Below are positions 22,240-33,719 of a stretch of DNA of 64,000 nt, piece after piece. Below the pieces are notes generated by a model. The model made no database searches. It was not told the origin of the DNA and saw nothing but the letters and a program-made list of their open reading frames with translations. This DNA is from Lyophyllum atratum. Taxonomy: Eukaryota > Basidiomycota > Agaricomycetes > Agaricales > Lyophyllaceae. Where the stretch lies: the NCBI GenBank assembly GCA_014905825.1, contig JACGCN010000003.1:1674001-1738000 (forward strand). Reading direction: 5' to 3'. Made by a program: the position numbers and the translations under genes. Position 1 is the first letter of the stretch, and every line of letters begins with the position of its first letter.

Positions 22240-24832
22240 CTACCGCGGTGTGTCGCAAATTGTACATTTGTCTGTCGCTGAGGCCGGGTTGCTCAGCATG
22301 CAGGTTGAGCATGTCCAAGATGAGCCGGCACTTGCAGCAGCGGTAGGTTTCGAACCAGCAGCACTCCAGTTAAACGCAACCACGGCAGGCGCCTTCGCAA
22401 CAGGAGGTGCGGTTTTAAGTACTTCTTTGCTGAAATCGAACTTTGGGAGGGACATGTTTGGAACCGACTTCGCTGCATTACGTGCCTTGATCTGTTGCGG
22501 AGTGCTCGGGGATGGAACACTGATTGCGACATGGAAGCTGTACGTAGGCAAAGAATGCAGTGGCACTGCAAGCGCCGCTTCCTTCGCAGACGTGGGCGCT
22601 TTCTGAGCATCTTTATTTGCATCCAAAAAAGCGAAAGGAGCAGCTGCAGGTGCAGAAGAAGGCGCCGTTGCTGTAGTGGAAAGGGTAAAGGGTGCTGGTG
22701 AAGGTAGGGGCGCAAGGGTGGCTGGGGGTGGGGGTGCAGGTGAGCTCACTGGCTCTGGCTGGTAGCTGAACCTGAGTTTACTTGGCTCCTTCGGCGCTGA
22801 CGCGGATTTCAAGCCGGAAAAGGCTGACCTGGCGGGGGCGGTACCGGAGGTAGTGACATCGGTGGTCGAGGGTGGGCGGGAAGTTGGAGGGGAGACGATA
22901 GACTGCAGCTTCTCAGATGGGCTTCCCATATCAATGTCATCGACCTCTTCAATCACGATGTCCGGAGAGCTAGACGGCTTTGTTGGACTCTTCCCGTTGG
23001 TACTTGGGGCCCCACGTCCAGCCAAGTATGGTTTTGATCTTTTCGTTGCACGTCTTGCTTCCTCGTCGTCTTCGTCGATTTCTTCTACGACATAAGCAGT
23101 ATATCGATTACTTGAGGAAACTTGCGCTTTGCTGGCGCTGGGCCCGGGAGTTTGCTCAAGTGAAGGAGAGACTTCGCGAGTGGAGGGCATCATTTTCTCG
23201 AGGTGGGCTGGTGGACGAGACCGCTTGCTTCCCTGAACGGTAAACGATTGAGCCTAGGTAAGTCAGAGGGCGGATAAATAAGCGACAAACCTTTGGCAGT
23301 GTTGCCTCGATAATGGCCTGCGGCGAGTATATTTTCTCCTTCTCTGCGCTGCTATCCTTGCCCTTGCCCTTGTCATCTTTTGCTGATGGTGGCAGAGGCT
23401 TGCCAGTTGCCCTTACTCTCTTCCCTACCCTAGCTTTTGGCGCACTACCTAACTTACCAACGGGGCTCGCAGTTTGGTACGGATTGCTCAAGTCAGGTCG
23501 TTTGGGCAGGGTGACCTCTTGATCAACTCTGTCATGAAACCAGCTGCCTTCGTTTGCCTTGCAGGTAAGTGTGCGGTTGGAGAAGTGTCACTTTGAGAAG
23601 GGGAGGTACCGCCGGACCATGCTTGTCTCAATGGGGAGGGAACAACAGGCGAAGTGAGCTTCTGGGACACGGGCGGCATACGGAGCCGAGAAGATGATGG
23701 CGAGGCGTTCGTGTTCAGGGTAATTCCGTTGGAAGTGCGAGGTGTGGTTGGGGTGCCTGCAGATATTGGGAATGGTAGGGATTGTTTCACTCTTGTGGGA
23801 GAAGGATCTGGGGCTGCAGCGCGCACTGGAGGCTTTGACACGTTGCCGTTGAGCAGGGTAGGGACGGAGCCACTGGGTGCGAAAGACGAATCAATTGCCT
23901 CATCGCCAACTCGCCGGCGTTTGGTGTCCGTCTTCGGGGTTTCTGTCGCAATCTGAGTATCCCTGAGTACCAGGCGATCTGGCGTGGAGCGGGATGGGCC
24001 AAAAGCAGGCGAGGAATATCGGTTCTTGGAGCGGGGTGTCTTTGCGCTACCACCACCTTGCCATCTGTAAACACCGTTTGGATTTCTGTTGAGGGTCTTC
24101 CGGGGAGACGGTGTCGACAACTGTGCAGCAGAAGATCCAAAGCTGAAACCGGTGTTGCCTTGGAAGGGAGAGTTTCCACGAGCAGGAGTGGATGGGCTGC
24201 TGGTAAATCGAAATGGTTCGGTTTCCTCAGCTGCGACGCAAGTCAGAGATGCGCTTATACAAATGAACAAAATATCTCACTAGATTTACCCTCTTGAAGA
24301 AGGGAAACGAGCTGCTCCACCCCAACCATGCCTAAGGATGCCTTGAGCTGAGCTGACACACTCTCAAGGTTCTTCGCAGGAGTCGACGAATCGAGGTGAG
24401 AGCTTGGGGCTGAGGGAAGATAATCTTGGGAAGACTGTTGAGTGTATGAGCCTAGAACCGCACTTCCTTGCGTATTGATATCATGGGCAATCTGAATAAT
24501 CATTAGATGGCCTCTAATAAGTTGTATGTCAGAAACTCCTGACCTGATCGCCACGTCTGCTAAGGGACGCAGCAGGAGACGCTGGCGAAGAGAAAGACTC
24601 TTCCTCGAATTCAAAACTATGTTGTGAGTCCGAGGAAGCTTCAGTGGGTGAATGAGAGCGAAGTGGATTCAGGAAATTCAAGAATCCCGTGATGCTCCAG
24701 GACTAGATCCTGATCAGCACAAGTTAGAGTGAGCTGGGGTAATGATATCTACCGATTTTTTGGGGGAACGCGAGCATAGGGTAATGGAGCAGAGCGCCCC
24801 GTCCTGCGGCCAGAATTTCGGATTGCGCTCAT
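22240..24832 (-). CDS. nuclear basket nucleoporin (Nup1/Nup124/Nup153-like) with RanBP2 zinc finger
   Basis: Exon 1 starts MSAIRNSGRRTGRSAPLPYARV and the next gives SWSITGFLNFLNPLR, an amphipathic helix as used by Nup1/Nup60/Nup153 to bind the inner nuclear membrane. A predicted helical segment (VSAQLKASLGMVGVEQLVSL) follows, then a long Ser/Pro/Thr-rich region with FRFTSSPSTPARG, GFSFGSS, an acidic DIVIEEVDDIDMGS stretch and scattered F-x-F motifs. The C-terminus is SWTCSTCMLSNPASATDKC..C, a single RanBP2-type finger (W-x-C-x2-C..C-x2-C) that in relatives binds Ran. About 770 residues in six or so exons. It shares a 163-bp promoter with the complex I gene. Confidence 0.85.
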
Positions 24833-24995
24833 GGCGGAAGAGTACAAGAGCTTGAAGACGCTGAAAAGTTAACACAGTAAACAAGGCCCAGAAGTGGCCA
24901 CACACAGCATAAGGGCAGGCTCATTGTTCTCGTCACATGACTCTGCAAATGGCCGCCATCACCCGCAACGACAGACTCGAGACCTCCACAGCGCC
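24833..24995. promoter_or_regulatory. divergent promoter, nucleoporin / complex I 21 kDa
   Basis: Only 163 bp separate the two divergent ATGs, so the regulatory region and both 5' UTRs must share it. No TATA box is obvious. Confidence 0.45.
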
Positions 24996-25723
24996 ATGCC
25001 GGAGAAGGTTATAGAGACTCCTTATCCTCGCATTGACACGGACCCCCATGCCACCCGCGTAATTCGATACTTCAGGGCCTCCGATTATGCGGTCTGGGCT
25101 GGAGCCACTGGCGCGTTCCCTGGCGCCCTTTACTGCTGGCGTGCGTCGGATTTTCGCTCATCTTGCCTGTACATGCACTCATGATCATATAGAGATGGCA
25201 GATCCCGTGAAGACCAGCATGAGAACTGCGGCCCGCCTTGGAGGTTTCCTCGGTTTCTTTGGTGGTTTCTTGCTCGCGTACCAGCGCTCAAGTGGTACGC
25301 AAAATGCATTGGCCTGCCATAAGCCTCACAAGGCTCATACCAGATTATAGCTCGATTTTGGGGTTGGTCAGAGAACAAACGGGAAGAGGAGAAAGATTTA
25401 GCTGAGCTCGGTCAACGTGTATCGGAAGGCAAGCCCCTCTATGGAACATCACCACAACCTCTGTGGGTTCAAGGCGCCGCCAACCGGAATTCAGAATATT
25501 CCCAACTCAAATTCTGTACGTTTATTTGCCTATTTGACCTCTCTGTTCGAATCTCATCTTCCTAAACCCTAGCCGTGTTCCCAATGTGCGTTTAGCTCCT
25601 TTGCTTCTTTTGGCGGGTTATTTTGACCTTTTTTCTAGGTTCAACCTGGTGAACCACCCTTTCCATGGCGCAGATCCTGCAAAATATGGCGTCACCTCGC
25701 CCGAGCTGAAGGAGGAATCCTAA
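24996..25723 (+). CDS. NADH:ubiquinone oxidoreductase (complex I) 21 kDa subunit
   Basis: Accessory subunit of mitochondrial complex I. Exon 1 reads MPEKVIETPYPRIDTDPHATRVIRYFRASDYAVWAG..ALYCW. Then come MADPVKTSMRTAARLGGFLG and FFGGFLLAYQRSS with a membrane-spanning glycine-rich helix, and WGWSENKREEEKDL. The ending is FNLVNHPFHG and KYGVTSPELKEES, matching the C-terminal domain of fungal 21 kDa subunits. Five or six exons, about 170-180 residues. The ATG at 24996 is chosen because it gives the conserved N-terminus. Confidence 0.88.
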
Positions 25724-26474
25724 TGAAATTATCTGTCCCTTTGGAATATCAGAATCAAACACTTTAATTCTTGATACCCCGTTTGCTCGAGGTGTACTCT
25801 GCCTTGATCGTGCTCTCCCCTCCTACACGACCCTAATGCACAAGTCGTCATGACAAGCTGTCGTTTCCTTCCAAGCAGCTATGAAGTGAAATGATGAAGA
25901 ACTCATGGTTTTGACTCTTGACGACGCGGGCAAAAAGCAACCGCCACGGAGAGGTCGTTTGAGATCCACTGGAGTTTAGCTCGCTCGAAAACTCTGCCAT
26001 AAGTGTCCTGTTGGCAATGGCTCACAATCACCAGGTTGGCTCGCTGCGTATCGAACAAGAAGATCTGCACTTTGTTTGGACGGCAGAACGGGGTGGTTCA
26101 ATAGGTCACTTTCAACAGACCCAGCTTTCGCTGAAGCTCAGTTTTGAAAAGCGATCGATCATGGAATATTTGATGATTGTCGATTCAATTGTTCGGTGAA
26201 TCTGTGTAACTTTTTGAGGTTTGAATGGCATCCTCGTTATCCACAAGCATACAAACACACCCTGGATCGCAATATCTTCATCCAATTGTTGCGCTGTTCC
26301 GCCACATACATCATGTGTCCGGACTTGGTCCTTTCTATGAATATTTGCGCTGTCGATGATTAGGAAATACCTTAGATGTATTCGCACCGTATTTCATGGC
26401 GCACTCCATTCAACACCTGCACGCAGCCATTGACAGTTGAGCAATACATGTTCAGCTACATCCACAGATGATAA
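25724..26474. other. intergenic, nothing recognised
   Basis: About 750 bp between convergent genes. Short frames only, none with recognisable domains. Start of the accessory island. Confidence 0.4.
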
Positions 26475-27977
26475 TCATGGTTTTTGATATTTTCTCAGTG
26501 CAGGATCTTTCAAGAATCTCTGCATGACATCAGCCCGAAGATGGAGTGACATAGTCACTGCCTTATCATACCAGCGCTCCGCACCGCCCTTACCAGCCTC
26601 CATAATTTGAATACATCCATCGCAACTGGGCATGACAGCCTCAACATAAGCTGGAGCACCGGTACCAAAATCAACATCACGCATCCCTAACTGCAGCCAG
26701 GATGTGACGATTGTGTTTCTCGAGCCGAGGAATGCATTCCAATGGCGCTGGGGACTGGCTTCGAAGGCCATCTCATGAAGTAATGCGGATAAAGACGACG
26801 AGTCGAATGCGCTGAGCGAGGAACGGATGGTTGCAGCGAGATGACCTAGGCTAGGGTCGGATGTCTCGCGGACTATGGTAGCACTTGTCAAAGTAAGGGG
26901 AGAGCCAAGAAAAGAATGGGGTAGGGGTGGGCTGACTCGCTTTCTGAAGCCGAAGGTAACATCCAAATGGTGTTCACCTTCGAGCTCTCTAGCACGGATG
27001 ATCAGATCCCATACATGCGCCAACACCGCATCCAGGTGACTGACACGAGAGAAGGAATTAGCTTCCCTCCACATCGCACAAAGCTCGTCAGCGGTGAACT
27101 CCACCAGATAATGGGCTACTGGTGTGGTGATGTCCCAGTTCCCCCAAGGCAAGGGATTCCCTAAAGGCCCCACATCTGCGGCGCGTAACTCGGGTGGGAC
27201 AAGCGTCGCTGGGGTGAAAAAGGGCGGACAGCCTGCAGCAGATGCCCACCAGTCGTAGCGATGCATCGGTAATGCTCGCGCTACTTCAAGGAGAGCGTGA
27301 TCAGGCTCCGGGGCGTCAATGTCCCCAACAGCGGTCCGATCTAGCAAAGTTGGATCAAAGACTGGAGAGAGCGTGGGCAGTGGTGCAGCTGCGGACATTG
27401 CTCGAGTGACGGCAGCCCAGTCATGAGTAAATCGAAGCAAAGACTGGGCATCTGCGAGTGGGTGGGCTAGCTTTATGGCGACGCCAACGCCACCGCTTGC
27501 GATCGTAGTGATTTGCACGATCATAGAAGGTAATCCTGCGTAATTTATCGCATCATGCATTGCTAAACGCGTTGTGGGATCCAAAAATTCCCCGGACGGA
27601 AAACTGCCGACGTCCAGACACCCGTCGACAGGTGTGCTGATCAGGGAAGACAATTCTCGAGAAGTTGACGCGATGATGAACTCAACACCTGGATCGTTCG
27701 GTGTTCCGTAAACGAGCATCAGACGTCCGTATCGTTGTGTATGATCGCCGGCAGGATTATACGGCGCCCATTGTAGTTGACCCGACCATTGGGGATATGC
27801 ATTTATGGTCACCTTCAGGCTACGTGTGAGCTGATCAACGGGAGGTGCCACCGCGAATAACCATATGCCAGCGGTAGGAGCGAAACGTACGACAGTGGCA
27901 TCGAGGATGGAAAGCGGCGTGTGGGTCGGCTTCGGGGCAGGGTCTGGGAAGAGACGGGAACGTCGAGGGACAGGCAT
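26475..27977 (-). CDS. HxxxD acyltransferase (BAHD / trichothecene-3-acetyltransferase-like)
   Basis: Transfers an acyl group from CoA to an alcohol or amine, usually in secondary metabolism. The catalytic HxxxD motif is seen in IKLAHPLADAQSLL, about residue 175. The C-terminal DFGWG-equivalent is VDFGTG, with Thr in place of Trp. Also visible are SHLDAVLAHVWDLI, a second family block, and an intact stretch of 500 residues in one exon. The ATG at 27977 is the first in frame; similarity to the decayed copy continues about 20 codons upstream, so an extra 5' exon may exist. No polyketide synthase, peptide synthetase or P450 gene is nearby, so the substrate is unknown. Confidence 0.83.
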   Translation of the reverse strand: MPVPRRSRLFPDPAPKPTHTPLSILDATVVRFAPTAGIWLFAVAPPVDQLTRSLKVTINAYPQWSGQLQWAPYNPAGDHTQRYGRLMLVYGTPNDPGVEFIIASTSRELSSLISTPVDGCLDVGSFPSGEFLDPTTRLAMHDAINYAGLPSMIVQITTIASGGVGVAIKLAHPLADAQSLLRFTHDWAAVTRAMSAAAPLPTLSPVFDPTLLDRTAVGDIDAPEPDHALLEVARALPMHRYDWWASAAGCPPFFTPATLVPPELRAADVGPLGNPLPWGNWDITTPVAHYLVEFTADELCAMWREANSFSRVSHLDAVLAHVWDLIIRARELEGEHHLDVTFGFRKRVSPPLPHSFLGSPLTLTSATIVRETSDPSLGHLAATIRSSLSAFDSSSLSALLHEMAFEASPQRHWNAFLGSRNTIVTSWLQLGMRDVDFGTGAPAYVEAVMPSCDGCIQIMEAGKGGAERWYDKAVTMSLHLRADVMQRFLKDPALRKYQKP

Positions 27978-28089
27978 GTTGAGCTGAAACCTCTCCGTTT
28001 TGTGGAAGGGAAGATAGTCGAGGCGGTGATGATCTCGGAAGTTCTGAAGTGAGGGATATCCCGGATATATAGCTACCTCGAAGAACAAT

Positions 28090-28360
28090 TCCGGTAGATA
28101 TCGCTTTTGATACGCAGGATCATATTCAAGGACATCTGGATGGAGTTCAGTGACACAGTCACAGTGTTATCTATACCAACAGCGTCCACTGGCGAGCCTC
28201 CATGATTCTGTACCAGATCAAGCCAGGATGTTCCAACTGCCTTCCTTGAGCCGAGTGATGCCACTGGGGACTGACAGTACTGACTTCGGAGGCAATCTCA
28301 TGAAGTAATGCACAAAACGTCGAATCCATTCTGTTTGCCTTTGCGTGCCCTGGCTTCAAT
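28090..28360 (-). pseudogene. decayed C-terminal fragment of a second HxxxD acyltransferase
   Basis: On the minus strand, pieces such as ALLHEIASEV, LGSRKAVGTSWLDLVQ and NTVTVSLN line up in order with ALLHEMAFEA, LGSRNTIVTSWLQLG and KAVTMSLH of the intact gene just downstream. DNA similarity is plain by eye (for example CTCATGAAGTAATGC near 28302 and 26771). Frames are broken and the fragment lacks the HxxxD part. It sits head-to-tail with the intact gene, as expected from a tandem duplication followed by decay. Confidence 0.75.
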
Positions 28361-28599
28361 GCGCTTCAGCCTTGCTTCAGCCCAACTTCAAGTGCTCCTT
28401 TGTCCGGTGACTCAGAATTGCTGTATATGATGGGTCTAGCCACCGTCGGGCTTTGGTAGGCTTTGGTCCGACCGACTTCGTGCATGTAAGCGATTGCTGA
28501 AGTTCTGGACCTTCAGCGCAGCCACTCTTCATCGATGCATCTCTAGTGAGTTTTTGATTGCTCTAGTTATTCCTTCCTTTCTTTAGCTGCTACTTCAAT

Positions 28600-29290
28600 T
28601 GCAGAGCATGATTATAACGACCAAGCAAGGGAAACCTCGCCCATCGGCGCAGGACGCGAAGATTAGGATTTTCAGATTTAAAGGGGCCGGCAGGCCTGAT
28701 CCTCGCAAGTTCTTCCTGGGGCAGGTGTTCTGGGCCACTATTTCTATCGAAGACCACGAATATGACGTCGTTGAACGCGCGTATGTCTGCGCTGCAAAAG
28801 CTCGAATTTTGGTTCTGCAAGGGCGCCAGGTCCTAACTTGGTGGATTTTACTTGCTTGCCTTGTTCTTTACATTTTTTCTGACGCCATTCCTCCCATAGA
28901 ATGCGTATATGAAACCCCTGCGGAAGCCCCCATCTGCGCGTACCCAGAGCAGCCCGAAAATCCAGATTTTGGGATCCACCAGGCCACCAGGCCCTAACCC
29001 AGGTAGGTTCTCATCCTTATCACTTCTCTTTACTTTTTTCCGACTCTGATCCTGCCTTATAAGACGGGTATGGCATCCATAGAAAGCCTCAGGCCTGCGT
29101 TCGCATACAGCTGGTCCGAAACTTCGATTTTAGGTTTGCGAGGGCACCAGGCTTTATCTTGGCATTTCTCGCTGGTTTTGCTCGATCTTGGCCATTTTCT
29201 TATGGTACTCTCACCTTACAGCGCAGGTATACGATAAGCCAAGCCTGCGCTCGTGTGCAGCAGATCAGAAACTTCAATTTGGGGTAGCCG
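28600..29290 (+). repeat. degenerate tandem repeat, about 155 bp per unit
   Basis: A shared core (roughly GCTCGAATTTTGGTTTGC followed by AGGGCACCAGG) recurs near 28798, 28954, 29113 and 29265, spacings of about 150-160 bp. Between cores lie pyrimidine-rich stretches ending in AG that look like old intron 3' ends. The best open part, 28609-28997, gives KQGKPRPSAQDAKIRIFRF, which partly resembles the next unit (RKPPSARTQSSPKIQIL). It may be the remains of a gene built from repeated exons, or a satellite-like array. I do not recognise the family. Confidence 0.5.
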
Positions 29291-29733
29291 AGTGAACATG
29301 AGAGCGCAGCCGCCGTGTCTAGCTGAATAGCAAATATTTGCCAGCACATGTCAACCTTTGGTCGCGCATTCCTTCTTCCAATTTCTATACCGGAACCTCA
29401 TTCGCCGTTCGCTGCAGCTCATCTCGAGCTCAGGTCTGACCTCACATGATTCAAATAATCCAAGCAAATACCACGTACAAAACACAACTTCAGTCAAACC
29501 CCTCGGAGGCAGTCCCAGTCAAAACCTGATGGAGTGAGGAGCATCATCACTAAACATCATTTTCTGTCATCCAGGATCGATCCAGCTTGATCTCGCACGC
29601 CAAATCGCCCCGTCTCATGATACATAATTGACGGAAATGATGGCAGCAATCGTCATGAATCGTTTCTCAATGTAGAACTGGGATCGTAATGGATTTGGCC
29701 TTGCAATGTCTCTCAATGGCAAACAACAAGAAC
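29291..29733. other. intergenic, nothing recognised
   Basis: About 440 bp between the degenerate repeat and the mariner-like element. No open frame worth reporting. Confidence 0.35.
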
Positions 29734-29735
29734 TA

Positions 29736-30531
29736 CAGTCATTTACCGGTCAATGGGTCAAACATTTGTAAATGCACGCTAGCTTACTCGAATTTTGATT
29801 TTTGGTCAATCTGAGGTGATAGGTCAATTCAGATAAACACCTGGCGTGAATTCCACCCCACATAAGTTTTTTCATGCTTGCGATGAAAGACCAGATAATT
29901 CTTTTGTCGAAAGTACCCGTAGACGCGTCAATGGGTCAGTCATGAATTTCCTGTTCAGGGTTTGTTTGCTCTTGTAATCTTCGGACCGGAACCAACCCGG
30001 TCTCTACAAGACGTTCACAAATACTCACTTTGGCGTCGACTGCACCAAGAAAATTGAGCATATTTGAAGATAAGGAGATAGCAAGTTATCAGTGTGCTCA
30101 ATACGACGAGATACGAAAAACTTACATCAACACGCTGAATTTCCTTTTTTGGAAACGTCACACTGTGTCACTTCCAGATCGTCGTGAACATTCCTCGACG
30201 AGATACGACGAGATACACAACAGTTGTGGCTCTTTTCATCATCGATACCATTACAGTTACTATATACAATGAACCTAGTACAACAAAAAGTAGGCAAAAT
30301 TTGGCTCATGTCATACAATTCAAGTTTCTCTGAGTGATAACTGCAATTGGGCCTAAACATATATTTTTTGTCGACGCATTTCTGGGCATACAAGCAAACG
30401 GCGATTCAGAATATCTACCTATATCATACTAGTAGCTAATCTAATTTGGTGGTGGCCCTAGAGCGTGATCCAAGAGCACAGGAGTCATTTGACCCATTGA
30501 CTGGTACAACCCATTGACCGGTAAATGACTG
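29736..30531. mobile_element. mariner-like MITE (TA target site, CAGT ends)
   Basis: A perfect 23-bp inverted repeat (CAGTCATTTACCGGTCAATG then GGT) starts at 29736, and its reverse complement ends at 30531. The element is flanked on both sides by TA (29734-29735 and 30532-30533), which fits Tc1/mariner target duplication, and it begins with CAGT as that superfamily often does. Extra subterminal copies of GTCAATGGGTCA occur at 29927-29938 and, inverted, at 30490-30501. The 796-bp interior has no transposase-like frame (no DDE pattern), so it would be non-autonomous. Confidence 0.75.
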
Positions 30532-30706
30532 TACGCCATTTCCATTGAGGATGAGTGACGTCGAATAAGAACACGGTTTCGAAAACATTAGAGTATCAAG
30601 CACAACATTGTCCTATTACCATCCAGAGCATAGACATCTTGACTTGGCCGCTCAAGCATACGAGTATCAGCCGCCTTTAGGGACGATCTCTTGTGGTCCC
30701 CAACAA

Positions 30707-33700
30707 TCAAGCTTGTCCCGCCGCCGGCGTACGTGAGCGAGCACGTTTATTGGGTCTGCTAGAGTCTTGGCTTTCCCGGCCATGCAGAACCTGTGGATGG
30801 GATGAATGAAGGGAAGATTCTCGATTACGCTTGCCAAGTTCTGAGGAGCTAGGGCGAATATAGGAATCTTGTTTCCCTACTATATTAACGTCCCGCAAAG
30901 CCTTTTCGAGTATCTCGGCAAAGACCTTGCATGTAATTGGGCTTTGCAAAACGTCTTTTTCCCGTTGCTTTGCGGCAGTGGGGTCCCCTCTTGGTCGCTC
31001 TTTAAAGGGAAACACGGCAGTCCGTAGTTCACGGAGGTAAATCTTCAGTGGCTCGAAATAAGGGTCCACATGGTCCATGATGGCATGTTCAAAAAGGTTC
31101 ATATCCGCCCATTTAATCTTTCCCAAGCTCTGGAAAGTGCACTCTGGCACAAACCACTCAGCCATCGGAATTGGTGCATACTTTGACCTTGGGCGAATGG
31201 AGTTGTTTCGGGCCATCGAAGTGAGTGCAGACGTAGAGTAGAACATAGAAGAGGGACTCCAGATCATGAGCCACCGTGTGGGCTGGAGCATTTAATCAAA
31301 ACGTCTACCGCCATGAAGGGAGGTGTGCCCTAGGAGACTAGGTAAGACTTTCAATATTCCATATCTGCAAAAGAAAAACTTACAGTGCGAACTCCGGACT
31401 CAACTTGCTGAATGGAGGCGGGACGTTGCTGCGAATAAGTATCCTTCAAAGCAACAGACGTAGCCCATGCACTTATGCGATGTGACGGAGGAGCATTAGA
31501 AGGGGCAATCATTGGGCAGGTCCGGGTTCCAGGTGGTGATAGTATCCGATGTGTCAGCATTTGAAGGAACAGCCTCCAGCAGTTCTGAGTTGAACATGGC
31601 GGCATAATTGAAATCAATGACAAGCCCACGCCGGCATTTCAATGCCTTGCGAAGTCGCTCAAGGTCAACGTTCATGGCCGCGTCGCCATGCCAATTCACT
31701 ACCTCAGCCTCTTGGACATTGTCCTCTGGCTCTCGCAAAAGAATGTTGCTGTAGCTGATATCACGATGCACCCGTTGCATTCCTTCCAGATATTCTATCG
31801 CTGTAGTGGAATGATCTCAGTACAGATGTTGAACCAGAATAAACGTGAGCAATCGACGCACCCTTCACAATATCCAAGAAAGCAAATAGGAGCTCGGGTA
31901 GGGTGGTAAATTCGCCAATGTGTTGGCCAGGGGGCGATATCACGATACGTCGCTTTTGCAGACGTTCCTGATTGTTTAAACGTGAGAACACGGATCGGTT
32001 CACCGTATCGCTGCCGACGTCTGAGGAAATCAACCGAGGCCCATTAGGGATTTCAAGGCCATGCAGAAACGTCGCCTCCTGCATGCGACTTTTAATGATC
32101 CAGCTCTCCTTCAAGACGGTGTCTTTACCATCAGGACCCCGCACCAACCACACCCTCGTGGCGCGGCCAACAAGGCCAGTAGACCGGAAGAGCTCTTTGA
32201 CAACCATGTAAATGTTGCCATTGCAAGTGATGGATCGGATATCACATGCCGTGGGAGTGGAGGTAGAGATGGGCAGCAATGGGAGAGCGGAGTCGGGTGG
32301 CAAGGCCCAGAGGAGAGAAAAATTGGCGGGCTTAAAGTTGGGCAAGGCAGGGTTGGTACCGTAGAAATTAGCGATGGAATTGATATACGCCTCTTTGATG
32401 AAGGCGCGCAATGTAGTCTTCAGCGCCGTGCCACAAGCATCGGGGTTGATCACTTGGCTTGCAGCAGGGGGATCTAAGGCCCAGAGGAGGGAAAAATTGG
32501 CGGGCTTAAAGTTGGGCAAGGCAGGGTCGGTACCGTAGAAACTAGCGATGGAATTGGTATACGCCTCTTTGATGAAGGCGCGCAATGTAGTCTTCAGCGC
32601 CGTGCCACGAGCATCGGCGTTGATCACTTGGCTTGCAGCAGGGGGATCTGCGTGAAAAGACTGCGGGAAGGAAATATTGAAATCAGAACCAATCGATGGT
32701 AGGAGCTCTTCAGTGAGGGCATCCAGGAACCTGTTTTCGATCTGCTCCTCCACCGCTGATGTTGTTATACCTAGGTAATCAAAGGAAACGTCCTCCGGGG
32801 TGATTTCATAGCGGCACATTGTCTCGTCCAACCCTATATCCTTCCCCTGACAAAACACCAGATATGTGATGGTCCGCAAGAAGAGATCGGTCCCATATCT
32901 GTCCCCATATGAAATTTCTCTTGATCTTAGCTCCCCCAAGCGGTCAACGATGGACAGAGAGAAGCCAGTGCTGTTTATACCCAAGGACACGGCGTAGTCC
33001 CGGTCGGCTTGTTCTAGAAGCATGAGGTACGATCCAATGGCTAGGTCGTTTGCCATTCTAGAACTGGAAGTCGGCTGCGATGTTAATCCAGCAACACAGT
33101 AGATATTACGCCAATTGATTGCTTCATGCTTAAGCTTCCTGCCCTTAAAGAGGTCGACAAGGACAACATCGGGTTTCCATTCAGTAGTCGGATGACCCAT
33201 GGGTGTTTTGTGATGGTCAGACGTCCAGTAGCGCTTTGGTTCAGAAATTTTGAGGGTTGAGTCATGTGTCGGGTGCCGCTTGCCTAGCCTCTCTTTGATG
33301 GTGGCAGCGACCGCAACGGTGAGTTCGTTCAAGTAATCTGCAGCTTCATCCTCGTTGACCAATCGGGATGAGAGTATGAGCCTTTCGCAGTTTAAAAGGC
33401 CCTCGAAGGACTGTGCAGAAAGAAAGGAGTTGTTGAAATCAAAGCCAAGCCGCTGGGTAGGAAACATTTCTTCGACCAAGCCATCTACATGATGGACTTG
33501 TCGACCCTCTAGATTGCGTTTGAGCGATTTTTTGAGTTTGGGGATATGCTGAGGAGGGTCGTCGGCCGAGGAAAGAGATGATCGAAGTTGTTGTGCATAT
33601 CTAGTCTCTGCAAGTGCGCTGTGGGGAGGTAGCGACTGCGACTGTGTGCTAGTCGTTGTCGCGCTCAAGGAAAGGTCTGAGGTATACTCACTCATCGAGA

Positions 33701-33719
33701 CAGAGAGTAGGTTGTTCAT
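30707..33719 (-). CDS. FunK1-type fungal protein kinase, possibly frame-broken near its end
   Basis: From ATG 33719 the long first exon contains a FunK1 N-terminal region. After further introns come VHRDISYSNILL (catalytic loop with Asp and Asn), RGLVIDFNYA (DFG equivalent), GVRTGTPPFMAVDVL and HTVAHDLESLFYVLLYVCTH, all typical of FunK1 kinases expanded in Agaricomycetes. The C-terminal part is charged and ends SRPNKRARSRTPAAGQA. Joining YVCTHFDGPKQLHSPK to YAPIPMAEWFVPEC near 31180 needs a one-base shift or an unseen intron. An internal 174-bp duplication is listed separately. Function is unknown; some kinases of this family are linked to multicellular development, which is only family knowledge. 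Confidence 0.8.
32302..32649 (-). repeat. 174-bp in-frame tandem duplication within the FunK1 gene
   Basis: Two copies, 32302-32475 and 32476-32649, each 174 bp (58 codons), differ at only a handful of positions. Both translate to a block beginning DPPAASQVIN and ending FKPANFSLLWAL. As 174 is divisible by three the frame is kept. Near-identity points to a recent event. Confidence 0.92.

Noticed and set aside
28609..28997. Possible 130-residue protein
   Set aside because: It crosses degenerate repeat units and intron-like stretches; no domain and no conservation visible, so it is listed only as a repeat.
30030..30272. Open frame inside the mariner-like MITE
   Set aside because: Eighty codons with no DDE or helix-turn-helix pattern; not a transposase.
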